Shown: piece after piece, positions 45,961 through 55,740 of the stretch
Position numbering within the stretch: the stretch's first letter is position 1
Layout: every line of letters begins with the position of its first letter
NCBI RefSeq assembly: GCF_007995085.1
Contig: NZ_VOQS01000005.1
Span: 2,480,001-2,544,000 of the forward strand
Source: Paraburkholderia azotifigens
GTDB lineage: Bacteria; Pseudomonadota; Gammaproteobacteria; Burkholderiales; Burkholderiaceae
Direction of reading: 5' to 3'
DNA: 64,000 nt
Program-made: the position numbers and the translations under genes
Notes under the pieces: generated by a model
What the model was told of the DNA's origin: nothing
Databases searched by the model: none
What the model saw: the letters and a program-made list of their open reading frames with translations, nothing else

Positions 45961-46793
45961 GGTTTCCGAAATGGACGAGCATCAGAACGGCAAAGATGAC
46001 GAAGTGAAGCCCGGCAAGTGTTTCTGGCAAGCGCTCGTAATCGCGCGCGAGTCGACGAAAGCGATTCAACCAGCCGAAGCTGCGCTCTACAACCCAGCGG
46101 CGCGGCAACAGGACAAAGCCCTTTTTCGCTTCCGCCAGTTTGATCACTTGAAGCTCAATTCCCTCGTCAAGCGCGGCCTGCGCAGGTTCCTCGCCGGTAT
46201 ATCCCTGATCGGCAAACGCGACTTTCACTGTCTGGCCGGTGGCCTGCTGGACCTGACGCGCAAGCTCGCCGACCTGTGCACGCTCCTGTTCATTGGCTGG
46301 TGTTACATGCACAGCAAGCAACTGCCCCAGAGTATCGACGGCCATATGGACCTTGCTGCCTTGTTTGCGCTTGTATCCGTCATAACCGGCTCGCGGCCCG
46401 CTCTCGCACGTCGACTGCAGCGTGCGCCCATCGAGAATCACCGCGCTGGGCTGCCCCTGGCGCCCCTGTGCGACTCGTATGATCGAACGCAAATCGCTGA
46501 CCATGGCCTCGAAACAACCCGCCTGAATCCAGCGTTGCGTTTGCTGATAGACCATCTCCCACGGCGGGAAGTCATTGGGCAACAGGCGCCAGGGTGCACC
46601 CGCGCGCACGATCCAGCGAAGCGCGTTGAACATTTCGCGCAGTTCGTATCGACGCTGCGGTGCGTCTTTGTTCATCAAGGTCAAATACGGCGCGGCGAAG
46701 TGCCATTCTTCATCCGATACATCCGTTGGGTAGGGGCGGCGTTTGCTCATTCCGCCAGGTTACCAGGTTTGGCAGCAAGTGCCTAACACGCTC
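45937..46793 (-). mobile_element. IS5-family insertion sequence (IS427-type)
   Basis: An 857-bp element with inverted ends GAGCGTGTTAGGCACTT (left) and its complement AAGTGCCTAACACGCTC (right), flanked by TA on both sides (45935-45936 and 46794-46795). The element carries a single transposase gene. The ends and TA duplication fit the IS427 group of IS5. Confidence 0.9.
45944..46750 (-). CDS. IS5-family transposase
   Basis: The 268-residue transposase has the DUF4096-type N-terminus ([35 protein letters not shown]) and the DDE core: [22 protein letters not shown] and [16 protein letters not shown]. The product seems complete. It acts on the ends of its own element. The start ATG at 46750 gives the typical [10 protein letters not shown] start. 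Confidence 0.96.
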   Translation of the reverse strand: MSKRRPYPTDVSDEEWHFAAPYLTLMNKDAPQRRYELREMFNALRWIVRAGAPWRLLPNDFPPWEMVYQQTQRWIQAGCFEAMVSDLRSIIRVAQGRQGQPSAVILDGRTLQSTCESGPRAGYDGYKRKQGSKVHMAVDTLGQLLAVHVTPANEQERAQVGELARQVQQATGQTVKVAFADQGYTGEEPAQAALDEGIELQVIKLAEAKKGFVLLPRRWVVERSFGWLNRFRRLARDYERLPETLAGLHFVIFAVLMLVHFGNLTKSA

Positions 46794-46818
46794 TAGAGAG
46801 ACCTCGAGGCAGAGAACA

Positions 46819-48009
46819 ATGACATTTGTCGTCCCTGCAGAGTACGGTGGCCGCGAACAGGCGCTGGTCAAACATGAGTTACTCAAAAGTTACCTTGAGA
46901 AGCTGGTGCTCATCATCGGAATGAGCGCAAAACGGAGCGGCAAGGTTGAAATCTGTTATGTCGACTGTTTTGCCGGCCCTTGGGGCGCGCGAGGGGAAGA
47001 TCTCGATGGAACGTCCATTTCGCTCTCGCTTAGTCTTCTTGCTGTCACCAAGCTGGCCTTGGAGAAGCAAGGCGTGAAATCCAGGATGAGGGCACTGTAC
47101 GTGGAGAAGGGGAAGCAAGCCTTTGCCCGGTTATCGACCTACCTTCGGGAGCGCGCACCCTCGTCGGTTGAGCACGATTGCCGCAATGGCGACTTTCTGG
47201 ATCTTCAGGCGGAAATTCTCGATTGGTGTGGTCCAGATGCGTTCACGTTCTTCTTCGTTGATCCGAAAGGCTGGAAGGAGATCGGGCCAAAGAAAATGGA
47301 GCCCCTATTGCGGCGCCCCCGTTCCGAATTTCTGATCAATTTTGCGTTCAACAACATCAATCGTACTGTTTCGATGGATGCGTGGCAGGACGACATGAAG
47401 GAATTGCTGGGGGCAACTGTTGAACTCGAGGACATGCTGCCAGCCGACAGGGAAGAAGCGCTCGTCAACGCTTACCGCACGGCCTTGACACGGCGCGTGC
47501 CCGCAAAGCATTCGAAGTATCGCGCGCGGACAGCGTATGTCACGGTTCTCGATCCCTTGCAACAGCGGACAAAGTACCACCTTGTATACCTGACAACGCA
47601 TCCACTGGGCATCGTCAAGTTCATGGAAATTTCGGAACACGTCGATGCAGTTCAAAAGAAGGTGCGAGCGGCCACCCGGTTCGATGCGCGAAGTAAGGAA
47701 ACCGGCATGCTGGATATGTTTGGTCCTTCTCCTGATGCCGCCGAAGGAGCCCGGGAAAATGGAAGATTGCCGGTCGATGTCGACAACTACTGGCGCACCT
47801 ATCTCGCCGACGGTGAACGACTGATCGACACAGATGCGTTTGCTGAAATCCTTGAGCAGACCAACTGGTTACCATCGGAGCTGCAAGCGTCACTAGTGAG
47901 GCTGCTGAAGGCTGGTGAACTTCGAAACCTTGATGCTAACGCAACTACTCGATACAAGCGGCCGCTGCACTTTGAAGCGAACGAGCGATTGCAGCTGATT
48001 AAAGTCTGA
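46819..48009 (+). CDS. tcmP: Three-Cys-motif partner protein TcmP
   Basis: The 396-residue protein is the TcmP family member: it opens KHELLKSYLEKLVLIIGMSA, then a nucleotide-binding or methyltransferase-like segment YVDCFAGPWGARGEDLDGTSISLSL, and FTFFFVDPKGW. TcmP proteins occur beside DUF5131 (three-Cys-motif) genes, as here. GAGG stands 10 bases before the ATG. The gene is downstream of the IS5 element and lost its presumed coupled upstream gene. Biochemistry is not known. Confidence 0.9.
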   Translation: MTFVVPAEYGGREQALVKHELLKSYLEKLVLIIGMSAKRSGKVEICYVDCFAGPWGARGEDLDGTSISLSLSLLAVTKLALEKQGVKSRMRALYVEKGKQAFARLSTYLRERAPSSVEHDCRNGDFLDLQAEILDWCGPDAFTFFFVDPKGWKEIGPKKMEPLLRRPRSEFLINFAFNNINRTVSMDAWQDDMKELLGATVELEDMLPADREEALVNAYRTALTRRVPAKHSKYRARTAYVTVLDPLQQRTKYHLVYLTTHPLGIVKFMEISEHVDAVQKKVRAATRFDARSKETGMLDMFGPSPDAAEGARENGRLPVDVDNYWRTYLADGERLIDTDAFAEILEQTNWLPSELQASLVRLLKAGELRNLDANATTRYKRPLHFEANERLQLIKV

Positions 48010-48265
48010 CGCGTCGGCGCTGTCCGGCGTTGCAATTGTGACCGATATAGTCGACTTCGGCGCTCCATCCGAGGTCGTTGCGTTACAGCGTCAGTCTTGC
48101 CATTTAAAACCGGCAGCTACACGGACAAAGCGGGAACGGTTGCCGATCGCGTCACATGCGTAGACCGGTGCTACGGTGCCGCAGCCTCCTGTTCGATGTA
48201 CGGATTGTGTCGACGACGCGATCCGCAGCGGTACAATTCCGGGTAAAAGAGAATGGAGCTACAAA

Positions 48266-49015
48266 ATGAGCGGCGGACAGAGCAAGATTGAGTGGACAGA
48301 GCGGACGTGGAATCCAACCGTTGGCTGCACGAAGCTGTCGCAAGGATGCAAGAACTGCTATGCGGAGGGTATGGCTCATCGGTTGCAGGCGATGGGTACG
48401 CCCGGCTACGAAAACGGCTTCCACCTGACGCTGCTGGAGAACCGGCTGGACGAGCCTTTGAACAGAGCAAAGCCGACGGTCTACTTCGTCAACTCCATGT
48501 CTGACCTTTTTCATCAGTCGGTGCCAGATTTGTACATCACGCGGGTTTTTGACACGATACGGGCGTGTCCTCAACACACCTTCCAGATACTCACGAAGCG
48601 CGCGGAGCGGCTCGCAAGTTACTGTGGGCGTAATGATATTCCGACCAACGCCTGGCTGGGGGTGTCTGTGGAAGACAAGCGGCATGGCGTCCCACGTATT
48701 GACCATTTGCGCCAGGTGCAAGCCGGTATCCGCTTTCTTTCGGTCGAGCCGTTACTCGAGGACCTTGGGAAACTGGACCTGCGCAACATTGACTGGGTTA
48801 TAGTAGGCGGTGAGTCGGGACCCAAGGCGCGTCCGATGAAGTCCGGATGGGTCGAACGGGTGAAGGTTCAGTGTGAGAAGCAAGGTGTCCTCTTCTTTTT
48901 CAAGCAGTGGGGCGGCTGGGGCGCTGACGGCGTCCGACGTTCCAAGAAAGCTAACGGTCGACTGTTTGATGGTCAGACTTGGGACGCGATGCCGGACCCG
49001 ATGGCTTTGGCATAG
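48266..49015 (+). CDS. DUF5131 (phage Gp37/Gp68-like) three-Cys protein
   Basis: The 249-residue protein carries KIEWTERTWNPTVGCTKLSQGCKNCYAE, the Cys-rich motif with cysteines spaced as in this radical-SAM-like family, and NSMSDLFHQ and VSVEDKRHGVPRIDHLR. Members are found in phage and with TcmP. GGAG precedes the ATG at 48266 by 7 bases. It is 256 bases after tcmP on the same strand. The pair probably modifies a nucleic acid or a protein; that is inference from family descriptions. Confidence 0.9.
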   Translation: MSGGQSKIEWTERTWNPTVGCTKLSQGCKNCYAEGMAHRLQAMGTPGYENGFHLTLLENRLDEPLNRAKPTVYFVNSMSDLFHQSVPDLYITRVFDTIRACPQHTFQILTKRAERLASYCGRNDIPTNAWLGVSVEDKRHGVPRIDHLRQVQAGIRFLSVEPLLEDLGKLDLRNIDWVIVGGESGPKARPMKSGWVERVKVQCEKQGVLFFFKQWGGWGADGVRRSKKANGRLFDGQTWDAMPDPMALA

Positions 49016-49179
49016 AGCGGTCGTTCAGGCGAGGATGATTTGGCGAGAGTGCTTAACGCGCTCGGGCTGATACTCTCTAGAACCAATCCGAGCGGTGTTG
49101 ATCCGGCGTGACGATCGGTACTCTTTCAGGGGCAGGTGTTTCCAGCGGCCAGACATCACATGAAAATGCGATGATGCGT

Positions 49180-50723
49180 TCAAGCTATAGTGAGCACGTT
49201 GAATAATTGCGAACTCTGCACGCATAGACCAAACAGGCGGGCCGCCGCCGCTGCTTTGCGGATTTCGCTCGCAAGCGCACCAACCGCTAGTTTTGGACGC
49301 CCGTCCATCGTGTCAAGCACCACCTCTTGGGACCATGATTCAAGCTCATACGACAGGATCTCCAGATTGTCGACCAGAAGCCTCGATCCCATCGAATAGA
49401 TTGGTAGTCCTCCGTTCATAGACAAATCTAACAACGACCATGCAGCATGCAACCGCTGAGCGTCGGTCAGGTCGTTGTGGTAAGCCAAAGATCCCATCAA
49501 CTTGCGCCTTTGCAGATAGATGGTGGCAAGCAGAATCTGCGTGTCCGGTATGCCCGGATGTTGGGTCGCCAGGTTCTGGATCCAGGCAGCCCAACCCTCG
49601 TAGGGGATGGCCTGTGCATCTGAATGGACGATGACGTATCCCGCAATGATCGCCGCGTATGGGTTCGTGATCTCCGATGCAAAGATTTCCGGGCGACCTT
49701 CCAGGAGCTTCAGTGCTCTGTGCATATCACCTTGCATGAAGTAGCCGACGATCGATTGGAGAATTCCGTCGGTCAATCGGAGCCTGAGATTCCAATTTCC
49801 CGTCTGGTAATTCCATCTATCGTCTATCTCTGCGACGACGCTGCTTCGGTCCCAGCTAAGCGGCACAAGAGCCAGTTGCTCTATGCCCTGTTCGCCTCTA
49901 GCGACGATGTAGCGTTGTCGATACCACTTTAGCCGCTTGAGTCGCGCCCCCTGCCGATGTAGCAAGGGCCATAAAGCGTCGTGCGATCGCGCACTGAGCA
50001 AGCCAGATCGCAATGATTCGTCGACTGATTGCATTCTGACGATATCGTCCGTTTGGGGAACCAGGAATGAGTTAGCCCAACGTGAAACAGACGCACGATC
50101 GGAGAGCGTCTGCCACAGGCGATCTACATCGAACGAGGTGCTTACGACGTCATAGACCATCCGACGCGCCGGGTGTGGGTGACGTCGGGTTTGTATCGTG
50201 GGGCCCGTATAGGCGCCGAGAAGGTTTTTCGTGGCAGGCTGTGCCGCGACCTGCAGGAACGACTTCTGGCGGGGGGAATCTGCTGGAACTGATAACCAAG
50301 GGCCGTCCGCGTCGCCACAGGAAGCGTTGACGGAAGGGCAGCGGGCGATATTGTCCGTCGGGGCTCCCGGGGGCCCTCGAGCGCAGAAGGCGTCGTGCGA
50401 AACGTGTATCGTTGGCTCGGAAGCGAGATATTTGGCCCGGACAACACCACCCTTGCGACACCCGCTGATGGGACATTGACGATCTGAGTGAAGTGGCGGC
50501 CGTCCGGCAAAGCTGCGGAAACCCGATAGCGTCCAGCGGTCAACTGCACATCGGTTTCGCCCAGACCTGCGTCCACAAATATAGGCACGTCTGTCAGGAC
50601 GGGCCGGCCAAAGGTGGACGAGCCCTCGTCCAATAGAGCGATGTCAGCTAAGGCGGTCGTCTGCAAGTCAAAGCGTGCGGTCTCGACGTCGACAGGCGAT
50701 ATCGCAATTTCCAGCTTACTCAA
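49180..50723 (-). pseudogene. Two-domain partner of the caspase gene, broken at a G6/C6 tract
   Basis: Two minus-strand frames (50142-50723 and 49180-50160) appear to be one gene. The first encodes a beta-rich domain of about 100 residues (start MSKLEIAISPVDVETARFDL). The frame after the tract reads R-Q-K-S-F-L-Q-V-A-A-Q-P-A-T-K-N-L-L-G-A-Y-T-G, runs without stop into M-V-Y-D-V-V-S-T-S-F-D-V-D-R-L-W, and is clearly protein-like. Adding one C to the tract (plus-strand G6, 50271-50276) joins both into about 514 residues. The second part is helical, resembling a repeat protein (MHRALKLLEGRPEI, QILLATIYLQRR). The gene starts 4 bases after the caspase stop. It may be inactive, phase-variable, or a sequencing error. 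Confidence 0.65.
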
Positions 50724-50727
50724 TTCG

Positions 50728-51894
50728 CTACTCCATCGGGATTCTGACTACGGCGATTGGCGGACGAGCATCTTTCGTAACGGTACCCTGGCATGGCGTT
50801 GAGAGATTGCACGCGGCATGGAACGTGTAGCTACCAGGAGAGAGATCAAGAATCCAGCGATGATCGGGCTCCGTCGCATATGGTTGCCGCGTCTTGACGT
50901 CTATTCCGGACGCGTCTTGGCAGGACAGCGATGCGCCCGCCGAATATTCGTCAGGGTCACAACGGACCACAACAGGTATGCTGAAATCGTCCCCAAACTT
51001 GTGCAATGTGAACGTCTTGCCAACGGGTTGGCCAGATTCGGGCTCCTGGTCGACTCCTGTCACTACAGCGAGATACTGCGCCATGGCGTACTGGATGCTT
51101 GAAGCCGTCGCCACCATGCCTTCACTACGGGCGTCATAAATCGCTGCGCCTCCCTTCATACTCTGAATGAACGTGGTTGCGAAGACCGAGGGGGCGCCAT
51201 ATAGTACCCATGCTTGCGCACCACCGGCGGTTGCCCACAAAACCGACTGCGAAACCGCCCCGAGATCGTCTGGAGCGCGCCGTGCAACGATTGCGTTCCC
51301 GAATTCGGTGAAGTTATTGGTGAACGCTGGTAAAGGCGCTCGACAGGTATCCAGCAAGAATAGTTGGCGATTTGCGGCACACGTCCGCATTCCCCGTTCG
51401 AGGCCTTCGTAGTGTATCGCGTGGTCAAAAGGTGCGAGATCGTGGGCTCCGAAATCCGAGCAGAGCAGACTGTGATTCCCTTCCGAATGTCGCATTCCGT
51501 GGCCGCAGAAATAGAAGACAAGAAGGTTGTCTGGCGACAGCTGTCCGAGTTTGTACCAACGCTCAATGGCTTTCCGGACGTTGCCAAACGTCGGTTGCTC
51601 ATAATCGGTGGTCGTAACGTCTGCGGCGCCCGCTGCGCGGGACGCGAGAACGTCCACGCTCTTGACAGTGAATCCTCGGTTACGGAGGTTGCCATTGGCA
51701 AACCATTCACCTAACAGTTTGCAAGAATGAGTCGGTGCATCCAGCACGCTAAAGCCCGCGCCTAGTTCCCTATGCGTACCATCTTCCTCATGCAGGTATT
51801 CGTATCTATCGACACCAATTAGCAGGATGTGAATTCCGGGTGTAGTGTCCCCGGTCGGTGGTTCGACAATATAGGTCATTATTCGAGAAGCCAT
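50728..51894 (-). CDS. Caspase-family (C14) cysteine protease
   Basis: The 388-residue protein has a caspase-like core: GIHILLIGVDRYEYL near residue 20, the catalytic His132 in FYFCGHGMRH and catalytic Cys184 in LFLLDTCRAP. After the core comes a C-terminal beta domain of about 90 residues (DFSIPVVVRCDPDEYS, LDLSPGSYTFHAAC, IAVVRIPME). The ATG at 51894 is used; an ATG at 51879 is possible. It forms an operon with the partner gene, divergent from the MBL gene across 77 bases. Bacterial caspases in such islands often cleave partners to kill an infected cell; here that is inference. Confidence 0.85.
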   Translation of the reverse strand: MASRIMTYIVEPPTGDTTPGIHILLIGVDRYEYLHEEDGTHRELGAGFSVLDAPTHSCKLLGEWFANGNLRNRGFTVKSVDVLASRAAGAADVTTTDYEQPTFGNVRKAIERWYKLGQLSPDNLLVFYFCGHGMRHSEGNHSLLCSDFGAHDLAPFDHAIHYEGLERGMRTCAANRQLFLLDTCRAPLPAFTNNFTEFGNAIVARRAPDDLGAVSQSVLWATAGGAQAWVLYGAPSVFATTFIQSMKGGAAIYDARSEGMVATASSIQYAMAQYLAVVTGVDQEPESGQPVGKTFTLHKFGDDFSIPVVVRCDPDEYSAGASLSCQDASGIDVKTRQPYATEPDHRWILDLSPGSYTFHAACNLSTPCQGTVTKDARPPIAVVRIPME

Positions 51895-51971
51895 TGTGAG
51901 CGGAGTGATAGTCTCACAACGTGGGCTGGATGCCCATAGATGATTTGAATATCGAAACTCACAGGTACTGA
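51895..51971. promoter_or_regulatory. Divergent promoter region between the caspase and MBL genes
   Basis: The 77-base gap must hold the start sites for both directions. It is moderately AT-rich. AGG before the MBL start is a weak ribosome binding site. No regulator sequence was recognised. Confidence 0.4.
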
Positions 51972-53078
51972 ATGAGCTTAAAAAATAAGGAAAGCATTTT
52001 TCGCCTGCGCGTGCTCGCCGCTGGAAACGGAGATGCGCTCTGGATTGAGTATGGCGATTCCAACACCCCTCAGCATATCCTGGTCGATGCGGGCACCCAA
52101 GGTACCTCGACGGCCGTTCGAGCAGAGTTGAGGAAGGTAGCAAAAGCCGACGCGTCGACGAGCCACAGGCTACTAGTCATAACCCATGTTGACGAGGATC
52201 ACATCGGAGGCGCGCTTGCGTTGATGGAGGATCCCGCCATCGCCAGTCAGTTTGATGAGGTCTGGTTTAACGGTTGGAAGCATCTGGAGCAAGCGCCGGG
52301 TTTGCGTTCGTTGGGAGCAGTGATGGGAGAGCGCTTGAGCGCAGCTCTCGAAAAGGCGCCCGGTCGATGGAACGCTTCGTTTTCCGACGGTCCGGTTATG
52401 CGCAACCTTGATGGAGCGGCGTGCACGAAGCTTTTCGGGGCTGCCACGCTAACAATTCTGTCGCCCAGTGCGGAGGAACTCCGCAAGCTCAAAGGCAAAT
52501 GGGCGGCGGAGATTATTGCCGCTGGTTTGGTACCGGGAGCCCTGCCGAGGAAAGCGACGCTGGGCCCACCCGGGTTGGTGCCACTGGGCGGGATTGACGT
52601 AGACCGCTTGGCCGGCCAGCAGGAGAAGGAGGACACGGCCGAAGCGAACGGGAGTTCCATTGCCATGCTCGTCGAATTTGAAGGAAAGAGGCTTCTTCTC
52701 GCCGCCGACGCTCATCCATCCGTGTTACTGGCGGGCATCCGGCAGGTCGCTACCGCGGGCAAGCTCACGGTCGATGTGTTTAAGGTTGCGCACCATGGCA
52801 GCGCTAAAAACGTAACCGATGAGCTGCTCCAGGCGCTCGAGGCGAAGGTCTTTGTCTTCTCCTCAAACGGTTCACGTCATCATCATCCTGATGCACAGGC
52901 TGTCGCGAAGATCATACGAGCGTACAAGGACCGCGACATAGAACTCGTCTTTAACTATGAAACGCAATATACGCGGGTCTGGAAAGACGCAGCCCTGCAG
53001 CGAAAGTGGGGCTACCGGGTTCGATATGGAAACAACGACGAAGGGGTGACCGTCGATCTTCTCGATTGTCCCGCCTGA
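51972..53078 (+). CDS. MBL-fold metallohydrolase (ComEC/Rec2-like type)
   Basis: The 368-residue protein starts with the MBL pattern: RLRVLAAGNGDALWIEYGDS, LVDAGTQG, then the metal-binding motif VITHVDEDHIGG (His72, Asp74, Asp76, His77), LLLAADAHPS and FKVAHHGSAKN. The ending with HHHPDA and FNYETQYTRVWKDAAL is as in the ComEC-like subgroup. It is probably a soluble nuclease or phosphodiesterase. It faces away from the caspase gene, sharing the promoter region, which suggests linked roles. Confidence 0.85.
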   Translation: MSLKNKESIFRLRVLAAGNGDALWIEYGDSNTPQHILVDAGTQGTSTAVRAELRKVAKADASTSHRLLVITHVDEDHIGGALALMEDPAIASQFDEVWFNGWKHLEQAPGLRSLGAVMGERLSAALEKAPGRWNASFSDGPVMRNLDGAACTKLFGAATLTILSPSAEELRKLKGKWAAEIIAAGLVPGALPRKATLGPPGLVPLGGIDVDRLAGQQEKEDTAEANGSSIAMLVEFEGKRLLLAADAHPSVLLAGIRQVATAGKLTVDVFKVAHHGSAKNVTDELLQALEAKVFVFSSNGSRHHHPDAQAVAKIIRAYKDRDIELVFNYETQYTRVWKDAALQRKWGYRVRYGNNDEGVTVDLLDCPA

Positions 53079-53668
53079 GAGCGCTTGCGTTGAGCCGATG
53101 CCGAGATAGTCGACGCGAGGATGGGTGTGTCTCCCTGATACCGTCGAGGCCGTAGGCAGAACGGTCGCATCACACTACAACCTTTTCAGGAGCTACGTCG
53201 GAAGCGAATTTAAATGCTATCAATTATTAAATAGTATAGTTTTATACTAACACTCACGTAGTGCGATCATTGTGGGAGCGTCCTGCACGCGTGGCGAGGA
53301 AGAGGCGGCGCCCCACGAATGCCGTTCTCACAATTTTTCGCCTTTATCTTTCCGGTTTTTGAGACTGCAGGGGAACGAAATTCGTTGGACCGAGCGTCCC
53401 GTAAACTCAAAGAGTTCCCAACGAATTCGGGCACGCTACAGATGACGGGGGCCGAATAAATTGGATTCGCCGGATTTAAGAGCCGAAATTGTTGGATTTG
53501 CCGGAGTGTTAGAGCGACCTGCATCGCGCCTCTGCGAAAGGCTGCGCGCGGGCACTTGCAGTAATTCACCTGTACGCGCAACCGGACATACGGCCGTGGG
53601 CTGCTCGTCAGACTGCTGACCTCCGCCACCTTAATGTTAGGCGAACCGCGAATTGTCCTTGGAAGTAC
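53079..53668. other. Stretch without a supported gene
   Basis: About 590 bases. A very AT-rich segment lies at 53205-53250. Two similar motifs AAATTGGATTCGCCGGA (53457) and AAATTGTTGGATTTGCCGGA (53487) stand 30 bases apart. A 120-codon minus-strand frame overlaps these and is not believed. It may be the remnant of a mobile element end. Confidence 0.4.
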
Positions 53669-55021
53669 GTGCTATTCTTTCAAAACCCTGTTTCAATAAT
53701 ACAAAAAATGTATAAAGGAACGCGCCATTCAGGAAGGACTTGGGGATACAAAGCCGGCTCGATTAGCACGTCGTCGTTTTCGACTGACGGGGAATGCCGG
53801 GCCATCGTCGCAAAATGCAAACAGACTTTTACTGATCTGGGCCTGTTGCGCGAAGCGGATTTTGACGAGCTACGGTCCCGGGTGGCCTTCGATGCGACGA
53901 AGGCGGTCGGGGCGCGCATTGGCCGCGGAAAGGAACTGCTTGCGAGCATTGGCGTGCCGCAACCTATTATTTTCGCGGTACCGAACTACCTGCTGGTCGC
54001 GCCCAAGCTTGGCGCCTTGCTCTCCCTCATGCGACGCGCCGAGACCGGTCGGCTTCCGGTCGAGTTACGGGATCTGCAGAAGCATCTGAAGAACAACGGC
54101 GCGCTACTGGATGCGCGAGCGCCTGGCGCCGTACACGCGACGCCCAAAGCTCTCTTCCACGTCGCGAAGGATGGTTCGCGGACGGCCTTCACGCCTACCA
54201 GCTCTTTCCAGGCTGAGCGGCTCAAACGACAGAGCGGCGGGAATCAGCCACCCCGCGCGGCTACGATCGCCACTGCGCCACCGAAGCCCGAGGAAACACC
54301 CGCACCTGTCGATACGATCTTCCGATGTGACCTCAAACCCACACCAGCCCAGAAGTCCCTCCTCGACACGCTGTTCTCTGGTCCGACTCTTCTCAGATCG
54401 CTGCTTTTGAAAGCCGAACGGAAGCCTCAATCTCGGCACGATGCCTCGATGTTCCTCTTGCAACACCATAAGGAACTTCAGCCTTACCTGGTTGCGGGAC
54501 ATCGCGGCGACGCAGTCGATCTGTTGAAGAGTCTCGTTATCCAATGGGCTTCCCGCATCCCTGAGCGGATCGAGCTTAAATTTTCGGGCGACTGCGCTCT
54601 CTCAGACTCGAATAAAGTTATCCTGCCCATTCCCCGGCTCGGGGCCGTAACCGTGCGAAACGAAAGCCGGTTGATCGAGGCGCGACACCACTCGCAATAT
54701 AAACCTGCCTTCGCACTCGCTCACTCCACACACGGCTACCTCATAGAGATCATTTTCCATCGTCCATTCACCGGCGCACCGGCGCCTGCGGCGGTGCGGG
54801 CTCGAGAACCTGAAAAGCGCGTTCGACGCGAACCACCGCACAAGCGACCGGCTGAAGAGCGGTTGGAGTTTGGCAAGTTCGTCTCGCTCTTCAGCGCATT
54901 GGACCAGCTGCGAGAGAACGAAGCTCGGATCGGGAGACAGTTCGTGAAGCCGGATCTCGCTGCCCTTGAGGGGAGAGCGGTGCAGGGAGGCCTACCGACG
55001 CTAGGGAAACGGAGAAAGTAG
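53669..55021 (+). CDS. Uncharacterised protein
   Basis: The 450-residue protein (GTG start at 53669 with GGA upstream; an ATG at 53708 has no ribosome binding site) has no domain I recognise. It is basic. A proline-rich linker lies near residues 200-220 and a region PTPAQKSLLDTLF to LEIAR-type is helical, followed by a beta-rich segment (KVILPIPRLGAVTVRNESR). The last 80 residues are Arg/Glu-rich. The N-terminal RTWGYKAGSIS and C-terminal parts suggest nucleic-acid binding. Its place in the island suggests an accessory function. Confidence 0.55.
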   Translation: MLFFQNPVSIIQKMYKGTRHSGRTWGYKAGSISTSSFSTDGECRAIVAKCKQTFTDLGLLREADFDELRSRVAFDATKAVGARIGRGKELLASIGVPQPIIFAVPNYLLVAPKLGALLSLMRRAETGRLPVELRDLQKHLKNNGALLDARAPGAVHATPKALFHVAKDGSRTAFTPTSSFQAERLKRQSGGNQPPRAATIATAPPKPEETPAPVDTIFRCDLKPTPAQKSLLDTLFSGPTLLRSLLLKAERKPQSRHDASMFLLQHHKELQPYLVAGHRGDAVDLLKSLVIQWASRIPERIELKFSGDCALSDSNKVILPIPRLGAVTVRNESRLIEARHHSQYKPAFALAHSTHGYLIEIIFHRPFTGAPAPAAVRAREPEKRVRREPPHKRPAEERLEFGKFVSLFSALDQLRENEARIGRQFVKPDLAALEGRAVQGGLPTLGKRRK

Positions 55022-55740
55022 CCAGCGACCAGCACTGGGTCAGGTGAAACGGGCGGCGCCGAGCTAGGCGGCCGAGATCGGGCCAGTTACGGTTGTTCGA
55101 CAACCGCGGGTGGATCGCTGACACCCATTAACGGGTCCGGTGTCAAGCGAGCATCTATATGTCGATGAGGCTGGAGCGCGGAACACCGTTTTAAATGGAC
55201 GTCGCGCAGTTTGGCTTGGCTTGACGGGGACGGAGCCACGATATCGACCGGCGAGATGGCGTCGATGAGATTCACAAACTATTGCAAGCGCCGCCCGAAC
55301 GCGAGTGCTCGATCGCCAATACATCTTTTTCCGACGGTCCGGTCATCACGCGTGAGTACTCATGGGGTACCTACAAGGTGCCGAGAAGCCATCATCTTGA
55401 CACCAGTCCTCCTAAGCCTTCGATAGCGGCGCACGGCGTGGAAAAATCTGAAATTCCTTCGGCGAGGCGTTGATAACCCACCTGGAGTAGATGCCCTACT
55501 AGTCAAAGTTCTTGATTCGGTAGAACAGTCAACTCTGCTCTAGGTCGTGCGACACCGAGACAAATTGCCATCAAGCACTGGCGCGGCGAAACGTGGCTGA
55601 TAAGCCGAACAGCCGAATAGCCATGAATTGTTCCGATTGAGCTTATTGGCGATCACTTGACCCAAAAATTAGCGCCGAAAGCTCGCACTCCGCCATTTTT
55701 ATATGGCATAGTGCGGCCGTTGACATCATAGGGAGGGAAT
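55022..55740. other. Stretch without a supported gene
   Basis: About 720 bases. Short overlapping frames only. It includes the promoter of the H-NS gene, which has GGGAGG (55732-55737) shortly before the ATG at 55741. No repeats or hairpins of note. Confidence 0.4.

Noticed and set aside
53267..53629. Minus-strand open frame of 120 codons
   Set aside because: Overlaps a repeat-containing non-coding region; composition is not protein-like and no start signal is seen.
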